Shown here: one piece after another, positions 1 through 12,794 of the stretch
Position numbering within the stretch: position 1 is the stretch's first letter
How the letters are laid out: each line of letters starts with the position of its first letter
DNA from: Monosporascus cannonballus
Lineage: Eukaryota; Ascomycota; Sordariomycetes; Xylariales
Reading direction: 5' to 3'
Length of the DNA stretch: 64,000 bases
Assembly (NCBI GenBank): GCA_004154925.1
Contig: QJNS01000024.1
Coordinates: 62,001 to 126,000 of the forward strand
The notes under the pieces: model-generated
Database searches by the model: none
The model's input: only the letters and a program-made list of their open reading frames with translations
Told to the model about the DNA's origin: nothing
Translations under genes and position numbers: made by a program

Positions 1-3000
1 TAAGCATACACTGTTGATTAGGAAAAGAAAAGCGAAGCAGAGGAACAGGAGGTTTTGGAGGGAGGGGCCGCAGTTCATTCCGTCACGGCATTGGGATAAA
101 GGCAACATGGGCAAAATACATCAGAATTCTACTCGTCTGAGTGGACGGAGGCGACGGAGGTGTATCGGAAACAGGAAGGCGTGGCCGGGCCAGGCCGGGG
201 GAGGGTGGTGTATCTGGGATTCTGGGATTATGGGCGAGTGGGCATGCGCTCAGAGTGGGCGATGTGGGCCAGTGGATATTCAATGTGGAGCGGTATCTCA
301 CCAGGGGCCTGGTCAGCATCTTGCCAGTCTTTTTCCCGGTATTCCCCCGGTTCAACACTTCTACCCTTCTGCCTATCTAGCCCCATTGACCCCCAATATT
401 CCTGCGTAACGATCCCAAGTTCGAGATGCTTGGGCCCGCTCTCAGGTGGACCAATGTGGGCACTGTCCAGCATATTGGATCCGAGAGTCCGCCCTCCTTC
501 TTCAGACGCCCCGGCTTGCACAATCAGCCCACCACAGTGCAACGGGAGCCATGCCTACCGTATCTCGTCATGTCGCTCCTCAGCACATGTACATAACCGC
601 CTGTAGGTACTGACATGCCGACCGAGATAATGTATATAAAAGTATTCCCTGTGCCAGGTATACATAGTAATGGCATCGTGGTAGGTATGTGGCCTTTCGA
701 TCATGCGTCGGCGTAAATTTACTATACCCTGCTGGATCTCGTCCGAAATGCGGGCCACTTGGTACCAAACATCGATGCGATTTGTCCCAAAGCCCTGGGA
801 TCAATTGCCAAGACATCTGCACAAATGAGACGAGTTTACGCCAACACACAGTGGATATGCCACATGGTTATACGGTTCCGCCGTGCATTCCCAATCTGGC
901 ATCTGTACGAGAGTGCCACGGGTTAATAATCGCTTCCCCGGATAGTCAAAAACCCGCCGAGCTCGAGCAAATGGGATCTAGCGGTGGTTTTCCTATTCGT
1001 CACCTCCCACCATCCTCAATTGCTTGATAGCCGCTTTGGTTACCCCAAGTGCTCTGTGCTAAGTCACGGGCTGGTGTCTCTCCTCTCAACCGACAAAGAC
1101 TTTACACCGGTGTCTCACCAGCGTGTAAGGAGAAGAAGGGCAGAAAGCTCTGCCGCTACGGCTCAAGACTACTAACGTTTTTTTTACACATCATTAGCAA
1201 CTTCTATTTGTCACGTTAATTATAATCTTCCATGCCTAGTATACGGGAGAGGAAGCCCTCTCCCTACGCGGGCAGGCACTTAAATTGACCAAGCAGATGT
1301 GAGACATGCCGTACACAACGAGCGACAGAAATACATTGCGTACTCATGGGGCATAGGAGAAGTGCAAGGCCCTGGGCTGACCCCTAAGACATTCGATGCC
1401 AACCACCCCGGCTTTACCAACTCTCAGCAGATTGGCTCACGTTCCGGTCCATTCGCACTAAGTATTCTCTGTTAATTAGCCCATAGACAGAGTCTAGTTC
1501 GGGGTAAAATAAATCGCTCATACAAACATGATCACTGGCTAGCCTAGTTTGTGACAAAACCCAAGACCCTGGGCTAGGGGACTAGCAGGAGGGTTGTTGC
1601 AACGTCACCTCTCTCGTCTTCCATTAATGGGAGGTGAGAGCACACTCATCAAACTCCACTGGTTAGGTTGATGTGGACATAGCCTCGACTTAGCCCGATA
1701 CCCTTCTCTACCATCATCCAACAAAAGAACACGTCCCAAGTGAGGCTGATAAGTGGCCGATCACGATTCTACTGCTGCTAGCTGACATTGTTAGCGCTGC
1801 CCTATCAGGAGGAGCTGAGAATTTGGGCCGTAACACGGAATACAGCCGCACGTGCGCTACGAAAGCGAAGAGAGGTCAAGGTTCCTCACCGAACCCGAGT
1901 TGATTAGCCTATCGAGATCACTTGGCAACCTAACGTTGACTCCCCACCGGCTGGCGGATCTTCGCTTGCACGCGATTCATAAAATACTTAAGTACTTGTG
2001 TTCTACGACTAACTACGGCCAGTAGAAGTCGAGTTGCCAAGATAGTTGCCAAGAGAGTGAAGGGCAATTCGGCCCGTCAGTCTTACTCAACACAGTACGT
2101 ACACAGTGAGCCTGTAGTCCTTCGGTAGGGGCAGCCATGTACCTCTCTCATGGACTTGTGTACGGCTACCATACGGTTCAAGCTGTCCCTATTCCTCAAC
2201 GCATGGAATATACAGGCGTACGAAGTAGTCATACTGCGAACTATATTTTTTTTTTCGTTCACGATCTCGTACAACATCCCCGTTATGCTGCAGGTCAAGC
2301 TTTCAGATGCACGCGCGCCAAGCTGGCGCCGATTCCAACAACAAAAACCTGCCCTCTCGAGGGGAAAGTGAGTGTGTTTCCCGGGCGGCAAGCACCGATA
2401 AGTGCTAAGGATGAATATACGTGCCGTAGTAGGGACGTTTCAGTCGATTTCCTTGGCAAAGCATCTCCAACGTCTCCTACCTGCGTATTCTACTTCGTAT
2501 ATTTACCCCTTGGGAATTGCGCCCCTCTCATGCCTGAAGTCTACCCGAAAATCGAGATTGTCCTCATGTGGCCGACCTATCAAGAGATCACAATATAGTG
2601 ATAAGAGACCCACTTACCTGAGATGAAAGTGGCTTGCTTCCCCTGTATCCCCCGGACTTGTGTGGCTCTAGGCGAATACCAAGCCCCTTCATTTGGGTTT
2701 GCCAGACCCATCTTCAGCTCTCCCCGGTCCCTGAAAGACAAATAGCCGAGATCCAACTACTTCCTAAACTCACAATATCCCCCGTGTTTCGCTCGTCTCC
2801 TTCTCGCGCTCCCCTTCCAGGTGAAGGTGAATAGATTCTGTGGTAGCGCTGTCTGGTCTATCACGATTAACGTGATGCGATGCGCCAAGCGCGCTATGAG
2901 CGAGTGCACAAGCCCGTCACGCAACGCCTACCAGTTATCAACTAATGACACTTAGGCGAATCGTTAAGTTGGTATGAATTTCTCTCAACTAGGGGTCCCG

Positions 3001-6000
3001 CATGCTGAGCTAGACGGCGTCACAAGAGACTGCTGGGTGCTTTGGCACGCGAACCGCCAGGATATCACGATTACGTCGGTGCGCTGAGCCTAGCTAGACA
3101 CCAGCGTGCCCCCGAGCCCGAGCAAATGGAATGACACGAGCCCAGTAGTCCTTAGAGTTTTGTCGTTTTCTACGCTTCCTAGGTTCAGGGAGCTTTCCCG
3201 GTTCATAGTATAGGCTTTAGAACCTCTACGACAGTCAAGAGCATGTTACTTTCGTGCAATATCCTACAAGACGAAGCCACGGCCACAGTAGACGCTCGGA
3301 AGATACATTCTCAGTTACGAGTGATCTCCAGGGCCCACCGCCAGGAGGCCCGTGATAACGTAGGAAGAAATCCGAGACTTCGGGACTGTTAGGCTGGCCG
3401 CTACTCCCGCCCGTTGCCCAAGGTAATACTGCATTGCAGCGTCTCCCAGGTCACCTATCGTGACACGGGGCAGTCACAAAAAATCGCGGTTATTTTGCCA
3501 TTCGAACAGTCAACGCGACGTCATGCCTCCAAATCGTCATCATCCTCAAGACACTATGTATAACGTGCTTACACTCGCATATCCTAGTTGTCATGCCGTT
3601 TCTGGTCGATGGCGGAGTTTCGCCCCTTGGGCCCAAATGCTGCATCGCCCGGACCTAGCAAAAAGACCAGCACTCCCTTTTACGCCAGTATCAAGCTCCG
3701 TACACGGCTGCCATGACTTCAGCACAGCATCGCGAACCCACACGTGCTGCATACGTTCTCCGAACAAGATCGCTTCGACCTTCCTTCGTAAACTTGACCA
3801 TTCTCTACAGTTTCTTGGTAGGACGAGAAAGTTATGATGGATGAATTGATAGCCCAGCGGGCAATGGCCGTACCCTGCACCGGTGTTATGGTCCTCTAGC
3901 GTACCGCTACATTGTGTTGGGTCTTGTTGTACTCGCAAGATACAGTAGCTGTTGAATGCACCAAACCTCCAAGGTCGAAAGCTGGTCTTAGCGGATGGCG
4001 AAATGGCAACACCTCTTAACAATTTCTTTAAATCCTATAACCCAAACCTCAAACTAATATCATAACGCCACCAATAAAAATACCTCAAACCGCTCCCACT
4101 TCCCTTTTAAGGCCGCGCGTCAGTTAGTTACTGAGAGGTGCTGCCGCATTGCCGTCCGTCGGATACGAAGGTTAAGGCTAGAACTCCGTCGTTACTTAGC
4201 GCATTCAACTAGATGAACCTTGCTGGACTTAAGAAGGCATGATGTCTTTCCTTTTGTTACTCAGTATCATATTACTGAGAATGGCGGTCTTCCCGGTAGA
4301 CGCATGTCGACGCGTTTGCCATGAATCGTGATGAAGTTTGACTCGGAAGGGAGAGTGTTCCGACGCTCTGCACAGCTTAACCTTGACATGTGACCAGCAA
4401 TTACATGGTAATTTTTGACGACCTGCTAGCTCGGGGCAGAAGGATAGAGTGGATAAACAGAATTTGGTCAAACCCTCCTGTTATCGCAGCAGCTGTGCGA
4501 GGCGACCTGTCTATCAATCTCAGAACCAGGTGCCCGTTTCCGTATGTAGCCGATCCACACTGGCGGTTGCGGATCCCGTTTATGCTTAGCAACCCGACAG
4601 CCAGTCCCGAACTCTTCGGTAGACCTACAACGCAGTCGAACCATCCTCCACGCTCCCGTTGCCATGGCAAGCATATGATGTGCGATACGCCCACGGTTAT
4701 CTGACCGAACGCCCTTCCAGCGCAGGGGACAGCAGCCGCTAGGGCGGCACCCGTGTCTACAGAAAATGTAAGAGGCCTGGGAGGTGGCACGAAGCGTGAC
4801 CACCACCACAGGAGAGAGGAGTGCGCCCTCTTCCTAGGCCGCTGGGCATCTGGGACACACAATCACCGAAAGAGATAAAATGTCCTAGGCAAGCCCACGT
4901 GGCACGAGTTAGATCTCGTACGGTTGGATGCAGCGAAATCAACCTCACACGGGGCACGATGCGGTAGACACGCGCTATGACCCTCCTGCGACTGTGCGAC
5001 GGTTTCGCTCGTACGATCGAATTGGGCTGCCGGGCAGGCTCGGGGAGGCTCAAGGGCAGGTCGCGCTTCCCGCTAATTAGGTGACTCTCCTACCGTCGGG
5101 AAATCCTCGTACGGAGATTGATGGATGCATGCATGCCTTGGGGGCGTTACTCGTGCAGTCGGACCCACGAGTATTATCCGTCGCCCGGTCACCGTGACGG
5201 CGGGCGGGAGCACGTACGTGTCTGGTGACGGGATCCCCTGCCGGCTTTCGACCTGACAGTGACCCATCGTCTAACTACGTGCTCATGCGGGTAACCAGTA
5301 ACCGGTGTCACGGAAGTTCGAGAGCTACTAGGTAGGTGACGTGGTAAAGGTAGGTGCGGCGGGCTCGGAGGAGGGAGTTCTCGCGTTGTTGTCTGTCCCA
5401 GTCCTGGTTTGCTGCGTCTCTGTTACACGGAGACCCCCATCCCAAACAACCGAGAGTCAATCCCATGCATTGGCATGGTAACGGGCTACAGTCGATTAGA
5501 ATAAATAGCAGTAGAAGGCAGCCCAGAAAATATATTTGATTGCTGGCCACCTACCCGCTCGCGGCTAGCTCACATTTCTCGCAAGGTTTGATATCCGGAC
5601 TCGACAGGTAAGACAGACTCCGCAAAGGAAATCTCTTGCTCTGCATCGTCCGAGGATCTTTCCACGATTCAGGTCACATCGCCTAGGGAGTCCTTAACAA
5701 TATAACCTAGATACCTCGTGACAATAGCTTAACGTAATGAGCGTCCTTAGTCGGTAACCGCGACCCTTACAACGAGCTTGATCACGACCACATCTGTTTC
5801 GTAATCGTACCTCGTGTCCACTTCTGATACAGAAGAAATACCGTGACGAACTTGTGGTTGCCCCTTGAAGCAACAGACTTCGGTTAGATAAGTTCTATGC
5901 ATCCCATCAGGAACCGAATTAAAACAGCCACCAGGGTGGCGCGACTAATACTACCGTAACTATCTCAGTCGACAAGAAGCACCACCCGGGGGGATCAACC

Positions 6001-6399
6001 CCACCCCTTTTAGATTTCGATTCCTCCCCATACAGGAAAGGGCGATGGATGTTTTAAAGATATGACGTGAGACTACTGTCGATCGAAACGATATCTAGAT
6101 GTTACTCGTAGCTTTAGCTCTCCCAACGCGGTGCCTTCGCCGCGATGCTACGGAGGGGTGGAGGGCATCAGCACTACTTCACCCCCCACCCCCCCTTTTT
6201 TTTAGGGGAGCAGGGAGAGGGTTACTGGCATCGATACAACAAGTTTATGAACGAAGCGTGAAGGGGGGCGGGCCGGAGGTGGCGGTAGAGGGTAGGTAGA
6301 TACAAGACACATACATATACAGTACCTCGTTTATTGCCTATTCCCGAAAGCCATAGCAAGGTGCCATAGCAGGTTAGCATTACCCGCAACAGGGGCCGT
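1..6399. other. gene-free interval
   Basis: No reading frame here has recognisable protein motifs, coherent codon bias or a plausible exon chain. Open frames are short, overlap on both strands and are of the length expected by chance at about 50% GC. The first 600 bases hold GC-rich and purine-rich runs that could be the flank of a gene outside the window. A C-run followed by a T-run lies near 6180-6208. There is no strong AT bias of the kind repeat-induced point mutation leaves, and no tRNA or transposon ends were seen. Confidence 0.5.
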
Positions 6400-6626
6400 C
6401 TAGACTTTCTCGACGTTGCGGGACTCCATGCCGAGCCGATTTAGGCCTTGTAGGACTCGCCGGCCGGGGTTCTCCTCGGCGATGTGATGGCTGACGGGGG
6501 CTCGCTTCTCTTTCGAAAAATAGATCGAAACCTGATCCCTCAGTTTGACGGGAAGTGTTATTCTCCTATGATGCTGTATGCTCGCTAACCCCAACGCCTT
6601 TGATACCTCGGACGGACCTTTCTGGT
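6400..6626 (-). CDS. orphan coding-looking terminal exon, function unknown
   Basis: This is an open frame of about 75 codons ending in TAG at 6402-6400. Codon use is coding-like in its second half, with runs of C- or G-ending codons. The product is charged and ends in GRRVLQGLNRLGMESRNVEKV-like sequence, preceded by LPVKLRDQVSIYFSKEK. It has no ATG at its 5' end. The frame opens just after an in-frame TAA that overlaps a possible acceptor (ATAAG, ending at 6627), so it may be the last exon of a spliced gene or the surviving 3' end of a broken one. It lies about 220 bp downstream of the stop of the ARM-repeat gene, on the same strand, which leaves little room for upstream exons. I do not recognise the family. 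It could also be a chance open frame. Confidence 0.3.
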
Positions 6627-6844
6627 CTTATGTACGCACCTATGCTCGTTTTATCATGATCATGTCTGTCTGTGACCACCACGAACGCAGAACTCCAGTC
6701 CATCCCGATATACACACACATATATAACATACTACATACATGCTGCCCCTATACATACAATTTGGAATCGTATGGGTATTCCAGAACTCCACAGGGTGCG
6801 ACTGCTTTGCTATCTCGAAGTAGCATCGAGGGAAGACGAAGCTA

Positions 6845-9800
6845 TCATATACCCTGCTTCATCTGCCAGAGCGCGCTTTTGGCCCGCTCGCGGACGTCCA
6901 GTTCGTCGTCGGCGTGGGCGATGTGGTCGAGCCTGCTCACGAAACCGAGTCGCCGCAGCTCGCTCGAGCGCTGTGAGCAGGCCGGAGCGTCGCGGTCGTC
7001 GTCCTGCCACGACAGGTTGTTGAGGAGGTGACACAGTGCCAGCCGGACCTCCTTGTCGCCGCCGCCGCGGCTTGAGCTGTCGTTGGCGCTAACGCCGGGG
7101 CTGCTTGCGGAAGGGTCGAGTAGCCGCACCAGCTGCCTGAGCAGGTCCGTCTGCGCCATCACCACCTGGCGGTGCCGGGGTACGCTGGCAGCGATGTGTA
7201 CTAGGATATAGATGACCGCCTCGATGACTTTAAAATGGGGCGGGACTACGCGCGTCTCTGTCGTCGCGGTTCCAGTTGTAGTACCTATACCCCTCCGGTT
7301 GAAAGCGTGGAGGACCTTGGGCCGCAGCTTGGAGGCGAGAATTTCAAACAACCGATCCTGGCCAAGGGTATTAAACAGATAGTCGATCATCTCGGTAGTG
7401 TCGTTCGTCGAATCGACGCTACTACTAGAGTGCGACCCGCCAATTAGGTTCCTGATGAAGCCGAGTCCTTGCTCTTGGATCGCCAGATCATCGTGCCTCG
7501 CCTTACGGACAGGATTCATCTCCGCTTCGCGAAGCGCAGTGAGCCGAGCTTCTGCCATCTGGAGAATGGGACTTTCGTGCTGCTGTCGAATTGGAGAAGA
7601 CGCTTTGTAGAACGAGGTCGACAGCCAATTGCGGCCTTGATCCTCCGATAAGCCCATGTCCGTATCCTCATCCATCTCGTCCCCTTTGATCCTTGCCGAA
7701 AACAGAGCCTCGTCTTCAGTATCGTCACAAATCAACCGGACTAGCCACCCAGATTCGAGTTCCTCGACGCATTTCTTCTTGAGCTCGACAGGAGCTGAAT
7801 CGACCAAGTGTTTCAGTGCCCATAGAGCGTTCAGCCGCAGGATTGGGTCCAGCGAGTGCGCATGTTCACACAACACTTTTAGCACACCATACTCCACGAG
7901 GGACTAGTGTACAACGTCAACACTTGTATGAGGCGATAATATCAGGCTATTGTACTTACATCTCGCATTGGGCTAAAGTTGGTGACGAGATTACAAATTG
8001 TGGCCGTAGCTGCGGCCTGGACCTCGACGTCGGCGTGTCGAAGTATCAACCGAAACACAGGCGCCGCTACCATGTGATCTACTAATGATGTCCGAAGAAT
8101 ATTTACCGAGCGCGAAAGCATACGGAGGGCATAGCAGGCTTGGGCAATAACCGAAGGCGGATTATTGCCGTACTCAGAAGGAGCGTCGTCCTCGATGCTC
8201 TCATTGACGGGCCATTCCGCCTTCCTCTCTTTCGCCTGCTTCGGCTTGCCTGGAGACGGCTGCAGAGACTCCACGATGTAGGGAATAGCGTCTTCATCGA
8301 TAATGGCTTTCCGATACTCCTCCTTGAAGGTCGCAAGTGCGCCAATAGCCAACAACGTGCTCGCCCGAATCTCAATCCGACTAGCCATGCCAGGAAGCTC
8401 CCCGGCGTCCCCTAGTTGGCACTCCGAGGGGACATTTTCGATGCTTTCCGGGTAATTTCCGTGGGGAGACCAAGGCCGTGGTGCACGCTTTGGCAGTGGG
8501 GTGTCGTAAGTATTCTTTAGGAGCCTGCACAGAGTCTTAGCAGCGTCCGAATCGAAGGCGGCCTTCTGCAGAGGCTCGCTATCGGTGATCAACCGGGCTA
8601 GGAGAGCAGGCGTCTCCGCAAGCAGGCGGAGTTTTTGGTATCCACTTGTTGTCAGAGCGGTCAAGTCGTCCTCCGTGACGTTAGTCTCAACCTCGTTAAG
8701 AGTGTCGAGTAAGACCGGTATAACGAGGAGACCCAAAGTCGCCTCTCGTGATGGATAAGCAAACCCAGCCTTGAAGAGGGAAGTCAGGACCATCGCAGCC
8801 GTGATTGACTCACTACCACCACGAGACCGCACAAGATGTATCAGCCACGGTATTAGGGGGCTTTCGGCCTCCTCCGTCTCCACCTCGGCGTTGTCCCCTG
8901 GCAGATTCCAGGCGGATGAGCTTGTGTTGGATTTGGTTGCCGACCTACCTTTGACATAGGGGGTCTCGTTGGAGGTAGACGCGCCAGGAGGCGAGAAATT
9001 AGTACGAGCCGTCCCACACGAATGACTCGGTATGAAGGGGAGCAAAAGATCCATGGGGTCACTGTCCATTCGTCTCGTGGGCCTTAGGCCGGGTAACTCG
9101 GGTATTTCCGAGGGCACTTCGGAGTACATTTTCCAACCATGCCTGGCGTTAGGAAATACAGCTAGTATGGATGGCGAGAAAAGCAATTTGCAAGCTCTAA
9201 ACGGAGAGTCGGTGATGATGGCAGCGATAGCGCCAAGAACGTTCTCCAAGCCGCGGTCAGACCTGGCAGGCTGAGGTATATAGTCGGATAGACCTGAAGA
9301 CTTTGCTAGGACATCTGCTTTCGGTAGCACATATCCGGCAGCGACTGCAAATGTTGCTAGCCTCATAGCGAGGGCGTCGAGGATGCCACTACTAACCATC
9401 ACCGTCTGATGGCGGTCTTCACGGCACAGCTTTCTGACCAGATTTGCCACGATGGAGACCTGGGCTTCACTCTCGGGGGTCGGGACGGGCTGCGACAGGA
9501 TGTGAAGAAACAACTCGAGTTTGTCATTGGCGAATATTATATCGGCTAAGGGGGTTTGAAAAGAAGGCCCAGAGGCTTCCGCAACGGACTGCAGTACACG
9601 GAGAGCGGCCAGGACAATTTGCGGTTGCTTGCTTCGAAGGCAAGAAGGGCTCAAGAGGGCGGGTAAGGTCCCAGCAGCATGAAGCGGCGGGAGAAAAGAG
9701 GAACCAGCTGGGAAGAGAGATACTCGTCAGTGGTCAAGGGAGCCACGCATGGGAATGAGAGTCTCGTAACGTACCGTTGGCGAAGCTTGCAAGAAGCTGG

Positions 9801-10069
9801 ATGGCGTGCAGTCGTGCAGTCTCCTCCTGGGTGGATTCCCTTGAAGTACCAGAAACTTGTCGCGCATCTTTCCCGATCGTGTTCGCATCCGGGGCGGAGG
9901 TGACGATGTTGACAAGAATCCGTATTATGCCCCGACGCACCCAACGCTCCTTTCGTTGGCTGTGGCCAACAACATCATTCTTAATACACCTAAGGGCAGC
10001 GATCCTGTCGGAAGACGAAGAAGAATTCAGTTTTGGCGATATTGAACGGGCATCGAAGGCCTTCGCCAT
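6845..10069 (-). CDS. ARM-repeat protein, GID/CTLH E3 ligase subunit GID5/Vid28 (ARMC8-like)
   Basis: Three exons: 10069-9775, 9707-7960 and 7903-6845. Introns are 67 and 56 nt with GTACGT and GTAAGT donors, and all phases close to give 1033 aa. The product is almost entirely alpha-helical armadillo-like repeats. Signature stretches are DRIAALRCIKNDVVGH near the N-terminus, many hydrophobic helix pairs such as LAALRVLQSVAEASG and ALWALKHLVDSAP, and a C-terminal HLLNNLSW block ending at ALWQMKQGI. This layout and length match fungal homologues of Vid28/Gid5 (yeast about 920 aa; human ARMC8). There the protein is a scaffold of the GID/CTLH ubiquitin ligase that degrades gluconeogenic enzymes when glucose returns, by docking the substrate receptor. 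Start choice: the ATG at 10069 opens the conserved N-terminus MAKAFDARSI. A low-complexity acidic/serine loop sits mid-protein. The subfamily rests on remembered similarity; an ARM-repeat protein is certain. Confidence 0.82.
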
Positions 10070-11315
10070 GGTAATATAACTTCGGTCAACAACGGCGTCG
10101 TCCTTGTCCTCGTTGCCCTCGTTGTGGTAGTGGGGGTCGCCCGAAGCGTTGGAAGGAACTTAACCTAGAGACTCTCTATGTATGTATCTTTGACCCAACC
10201 GCAGTGACCGGGTGCTTCGTGTTGTGGCTGAGCGAATCTGACCGTCGGCGTGGGTATTGTTGTCGATGCACTCAAACGTCAAATAGTATATATAAATATA
10301 GTAAAAAGTTTAATGTTTGTCAAATATCATTAAGCACTATGTCACCGGGTAGGCCGGGCCAAGTTGGTATGTAGGTATTTATGTAGTCGGGACATCTCCA
10401 GGCTAATTAGATACTCATAGATTAATGCCAACGCAGCTAACGTTACATCTCATTATCTTATCTCCCGTTTATATGCATACTAATCCGATCTAGACACCCC
10501 ACTCTCCATGTGTGGGGCCGCGCCATTCCGAACGCCACACCCGAACGCTCTGAAAGTCCAGTTAAGCCAGCGTTGCACAGAAGCCAGCCAGAACTTCTTA
10601 TCTCAGAGTATGCATTCAATGGCACCTGACTAAACCCATTCGAACAGCACCGCATGACGTAGGGAAACTTTTCGTAGATTTCCGTTGTCTAACATTCGTT
10701 CATACATATAAGGTCATAAAGGACCGGAACCACTTAACCACCAATGCTCAAGCCATACAGCACTAGCGTGTGGCACTTTTCAGGGTTACGACAGCTATTA
10801 TCGGCCTATCTACCCAGGCCTATCATATTGCTCCTAGAAATATGACTCCCCTATTCTTTAAAGCTGACGAATGAGTCTCAAGTTCTACGACCATTCAATT
10901 TACTCCAATGAATTACCATATTCGCCCAAGGCAGTCGATGTCCGTGGGTCAAAGTGATTGGTTCGAGTTAAATGGATGTTATTAAACAGCCTCCGACAAG
11001 CAGTCTATGGAATCCTTGGGTTCCTGCTATCGAGTTCGCACTTTATTCCCTGGCCTCTTGGTATTAGATCCTCAGGAGCCGTTTTACGACACCTTTTGCT
11101 CGGGCTTTTTGCTCAAAATTAAACAAAGTACCCAACATGGGCTCTCCATAATGCTTGGCATGAATCTATTACCGTCGAGGTGAAAAACAGCGAGAACAAA
11201 GTAGAGTTAATTTCTTGTTACAAAGATATAGGGGCAATCCAGATATGTCCGTCCAGAGATCAACGGAAACAGAGAGTCTTTGTGACGACAAGACATCGTC
11301 CAACTTAGTTACTGC
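10070..11315. other. intergenic, 5' flank of the ARM-repeat gene
   Basis: The first 150 bases upstream of the ATG at 10069 hold CG-rich text, probably promoter or 5' UTR of the minus-strand gene. From about 10260 the sequence turns AT-rich (TATATAAATATAG near 10290). The rest shows no recognisable gene, repeat or RNA. Confidence 0.4.
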
Positions 11316-12794
11316 CCTCCACAAGAAACTTGGGATAATTTCCATATACCAGAGCATCCGTTCAATATGTCAAGCTTTACCAGAGCCCGAGCAAGGAGGG
11401 CCTTGCGCTTCTTCAGAAACAGCTCAGTAGGCCGACCCAGGTACCGCTTCGCAGGGTATCGCCCTAGGGCGTCAACGGACTTAACTCCGGAACAGCTGTT
11501 CCTTGTCAACTTCAAGAAAGGGTCGCGGACTTCTTCACCAACAAGCGCTACAGCTTCGTAAAAGAATTACCGTCCGGGATTCAAGGTGGGGCCATCGTCA
11601 TCAGTGAACGATACGAACTCGGCTTACAACTTCGAAAGTTCGTGGCCAAGTTCGGGAGCTCAAGGATCGACGATGAGGACCTGAGAAGCGAGATCGGGTA
11701 GCTATATATGCTCAAAGGCGCACCGCATATCGTGCAAATCGTCACGGTCAAAAATATCAGGCCGCACCCCCAAAACACAAAAATACCCCCATGCCCCATA
11801 CTCGCCACCGAGTATGTGCCGAACGGGACACTTGGTGATATGGTGGGACAGGTGGAAGAAAGTGACAGGGACGCCGCAGTGCCAAATCGAACCCTTTGGT
11901 TCACCTTCCCCTGCCGTATGCGCCCTCGGTACAGAGCAGCCGGGATGACCCCCGGTATACGATGTGCTTAGCTAACGATCCATCTTCCGTGATAGATACG
12001 CGAAGCATAACCGCATTAGCATATCCTCTAGGGAACTTTGGCGTGGGGCCTAACGAAGACGTTCCCGTAAAAGACGAGCCCATACCAGCGGGGACCGAGC
12101 CAATTAACCTCGTCCACGGCGATCTGCATCTAAATAGCGTCGTGATAGGAGAATTGGACGCAAGACACAACTAACGTTGGCTTTGCCCCATCATCAAAGT
12201 TCGTTTTTTGGATGTCACTGGCACGCGGACCATACAGCGAAACAGACTAACGCACCCCAAGCTAATCGATTTCGGGGTGGCAAGCAATTAACGCTGACTC
12301 GTCCCAGGTGAGCACATCTTGCTGCGGAGCAGAGTTGTTTAATAAACTATAACATGGGCTGAGAACATGCCTGGGCTCGGTAACAAAACTGGTATCGCAG
12401 AAAATATATTCAGTGTGGGACGTATGAGTTGCGCTGATTTAATACCAAGATCTCTGGTTACTGGAGACATTGGGTGGCAGACACTTGTTTACATACCTCG
12501 TCCCGAATATAGGTTATGCAAGAGCTTGCGGACAGGCTTGCAAGCGCCCCGCCATTAGAAGCCAAACTGCGTGACCTTATTGACCGCTGCTTGGGAACGA
12601 ACTTGATGACGCGGCCATCATTGGAGGAACTCGAAGACGCCGTTAAAGGGGGTATTCGGTCCCGCGCACTTGATTATCAGGAAAGGGGATCTCCAGCCGC
12701 ATTGAACGAATCGCCTATCGCATTGGAGCGCTGGGTTAGGGAGTTTATTTTCGATGCTAAACGTGAATCGACTGGAAGACGCCTTAGCATCTAA
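11316..12794 (+). pseudogene. disrupted protein-kinase-like gene
   Basis: Pieces of one protein-kinase-like protein follow in order but in shifting frames. An N-terminal block (about 11319-11520) contains FTRARARRALRFFRNSS and ends in LFLVNFKK. The protein then continues in another frame (FFTNKRYSFVKELPSG), so there is a frameshift near 11519. A TAG at 11699-11701 interrupts the next piece just before LYMLKGAPHIVQIV and ILATEYVPNGTLGDM, which look like the N-lobe and hinge of a kinase. After a further shift, NLVHGDLHLNSVVIGEL holds the catalytic-loop equivalent (HGD at 12115-12123), followed by a TAA at 12172. IDFGVAS (DFG at 12268-12276) is followed by another stop. A C-lobe segment (LRDLIDRCLGTNLMTRPSLEELE, 12516-12794) is open again. 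At least four disruptions argue for a relic rather than a spliced gene. Some could be introns, but no consistent donor/acceptor chain was found. Fungal genomes often carry expanded families of such kinase-like genes. Confidence 0.68.

Noticed and set aside
160..606. 148-codon ORF near the left edge
   Set aside because: Trp/Ser/Pro-rich composition without motifs, overlapping other frames on both strands; likely chance.
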